From JBHJHP01 sp042219855 (GTDB lineage Bacteria > Bacteroidota > Bacteroidia > Bacteroidales > UBA5342), in NCBI RefSeq assembly GCF_042219855.1, contig NZ_JBHJHP010000001.1:310001-374000 (forward strand): a stretch of DNA of 64,000 nucleotides. The letters are read 5' to 3'. The stretch's first letter is position 1; every line of letters starts with the position of its first letter. This document shows, one piece after another, positions 62,748-64,000 of this stretch. Both the position numbers and the translations under genes were made by a program. The notes under the pieces were generated by a model. It did no database searches, was not told the DNA's origin, and saw only the letters and a list, made by a program, of their open reading frames with translations.

Positions 62748-64000
62748 ACCGCAACTCATGCAGCAAACCGGATATTTTAATAAAGTATTGAAAACAGTTG
62801 AACAGGCCATTGATAACCGGATGCAACATGAATTTGGCCAACAGGCATTTAAGAAAACTGATCTGGGAGAATTAAAAACAAAAAACAGTTTTCTCGGGAA
62901 GTACATGATAGAGCATAAACTGAGCGATGAAGAAATTTTATGCCTTCTGATTGCCTTTATACCTCATTTGTCTCCGCATTTTTATGCTGCAACCGTTCAG
63001 AAGTACTTTCCGGGTGGCGGAGATTTTCCTGAGTTCGGTGGTGTAAAAGGGAAAAATCACAGAGGTGTATTACCTACCGGTGAAACTGTTCAGTTTATAC
63101 TGGCTGGCAGAGATATTGAAAAGCGCATTGCAGTACTATCATTGTTTGAACCGGAAAGCATTCTTATCCGGCACAACATTCTTTATGTTAATCAGGGTGA
63201 GGAAAACGAGCCGGGAATGAGTGGGGTAATTGTACTTTCGGATGAGTACATTGATTTGTTTACAAAAGGAAGAATTACAAGGCCAAAACTCAGCAGCGGT
63301 TTTCCGGCTGAATATATTACCACAACACTTGAGTGGAAGGATCTGGTGTTACAGAAAAGCACCCTTGATGAGATCCGGGAAATTGAAACCTGGCTGGCTC
63401 ATAACAATGAGTTTCTGAAGAAGTGGAAGATGGAAGGAAAAATAAAGCCCGGCTTCCGCGCACTGTTTCACGGTCCTCCGGGGACAGGAAAAACGCTTAC
63501 AGCATGCCTCCTTGGTAAGTATACAGGGAATGATGTTTTTCGTATAGATTTATCCATGGTCGTGTCAAAGTACATTGGTGAAACTGAAAAGAATCTCTCA
63601 CGCTTATTTGATAAGGCGGCCAATAAAGACTGGATCCTCTTTTTTGATGAGGCTGATGCAATTTTTGGTAAACGGACGAATATCCGGGATGCACACGATA
63701 AATATGCCAATCAGGAAGTATCGTATCTGTTGCAACGGATCGAAGCACATCCGGGACTGGTAATTCTGGCATCGAACCAGAAAAGCAATATAGATTTTGC
63801 CTTTACCCGCAGGTTCAATACCATCGTAGAATTCGAGAATCCGGGAGTTGCAGAACGCATACAGCTATGGAAAACCTATATCCCCGGTTCAGTCAAGCTT
63901 GATCCGGAAATTTCACTGGAAGAAATTGCACGAAAATACGATATTACCGGTGCAAATATCCTTAATGTGGTGCATTATGCGGGTTTGCGGACAATAGAAG
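62737..64000 (+). CDS. AAA+ ATPase (Afp15-like), cut by window end
   Basis: At least 421 residues, open at the right edge. A winged N-terminal region (1-210, 'KYMIEHKLSDEEILCLLIAF') precedes an AAA+ domain with Walker A GPPGTGKT (246-253), Walker B 'ILFFDEAD' (Asp304, Glu305), sensor 1 'VILASNQKSN' and arginine finger 'FTRRFN'. This is the Afp15/Pvc15-type ATPase, which is present in nearly all eCIS loci and is needed for assembly or cargo loading. The start at 62737 overlaps the TPR gene; an in-frame ATG at 62758 is the alternative. Confidence 0.93.
   Translation, partial: MHSEPQLMQQTGYFNKVLKTVEQAIDNRMQHEFGQQAFKKTDLGELKTKNSFLGKYMIEHKLSDEEILCLLIAFIPHLSPHFYAATVQKYFPGGGDFPEFGGVKGKNHRGVLPTGETVQFILAGRDIEKRIAVLSLFEPESILIRHNILYVNQGEENEPGMSGVIVLSDEYIDLFTKGRITRPKLSSGFPAEYITTTLEWKDLVLQKSTLDEIREIETWLAHNNEFLKKWKMEGKIKPGFRALFHGPPGTGKTLTACLLGKYTGNDVFRIDLSMVVSKYIGETEKNLSRLFDKAANKDWILFFDEADAIFGKRTNIRDAHDKYANQEVSYLLQRIEAHPGLVILASNQKSNIDFAFTRRFNTIVEFENPGVAERIQLWKTYIPGSVKLDPEISLEEIARKYDITGANILNVVHYAGLRTIE

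Noticed and set aside
38803..64000. Prophage interpretation of the tail-like genes
   Set aside because: No capsid, portal, terminase, lysis or integrase gene; DUF4255, DUF5908, CIS tape measure, DUF4157 and AAA+ genes are marks of an eCIS.

Overview
The window is a low-GC chromosomal segment from a member of the Bacteroidota, most likely a marine or anaerobic Bacteroidales/Marinilabiliales-type organism. The evidence is lipoproteins with Bacteroidota-style signal peptides, little use of Shine-Dalgarno sequences, promoters of the TTG-N19/20-TAnnTTTG type, intergenic repeats of the kind scattered through Bacteroidota genomes, and a type VI-B CRISPR locus, a type largely confined to this phylum.

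Layout. (1) 230-7310: an extracytoplasmic beta-propeller lipoprotein, then a signalling operon of a membrane FHA protein, a PP2C phosphatase, a membrane Ser/Thr kinase with a zinc ribbon and a periplasmic SUMF1-like domain, and a PEGA-repeat protein. (2) 7481-17669: housekeeping genes purL, pheT and argS plus a GNAT-like protein; purL and pheT are separated by about 1.1 kb of intergenic repeats holding two long perfect palindromes. (3) 17672-19310: trhO on the minus strand, divergent from a small membrane protein, with an inverted repeat between their two promoters. (4) 19327-23998: a compact type VI-B2 CRISPR-Cas system (csx28, cas13b and 15 repeats with 14 spacers), all read from the minus strand. 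A strong terminator separates the array from cas13b. No cas1 or cas2 is present. (5) 24520-34641: a GntR/HutC repressor divergent from a six-gene catabolic operon (2-oxoacid dehydrogenase E2, fused E1, PHP hydrolase, class II aldolase-SDR fusion, zinc alcohol dehydrogenase, SDR), with operator sites visible in the shared promoter. (6) 34652-38215: small envelope proteins; two of them sit in an insert bounded by a 128-bp duplication of the 3' end of the SDR gene. (7) 38803-64000: a 17-gene extracellular contractile injection system (eCIS) locus of the Afp/PVC/AlgoCIS kind. It encodes a cap protein, one large sheath, two tubes, DUF5908, a LysM protein, a VgrG-like spike, PAAR, gp25, baseplate J and Afp12-like proteins, a PKD-containing 1401-residue protein, a CIS tape measure, an eCIS-core putative toxin, TPR and an AAA+ ATPase cut by the window end. 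It is preceded by a promoter with an unusually long leader of about 410 nt.

The most interesting elements are the Cas13b/Csx28 locus, whose array is transcribed toward its cleanest repeats and whose most degenerate repeat carries a compensatory base-pair change in the crRNA hairpin; the eCIS locus; the GntR-controlled orphan dehydrogenase pathway; and the 3'-end-targeted insertion.
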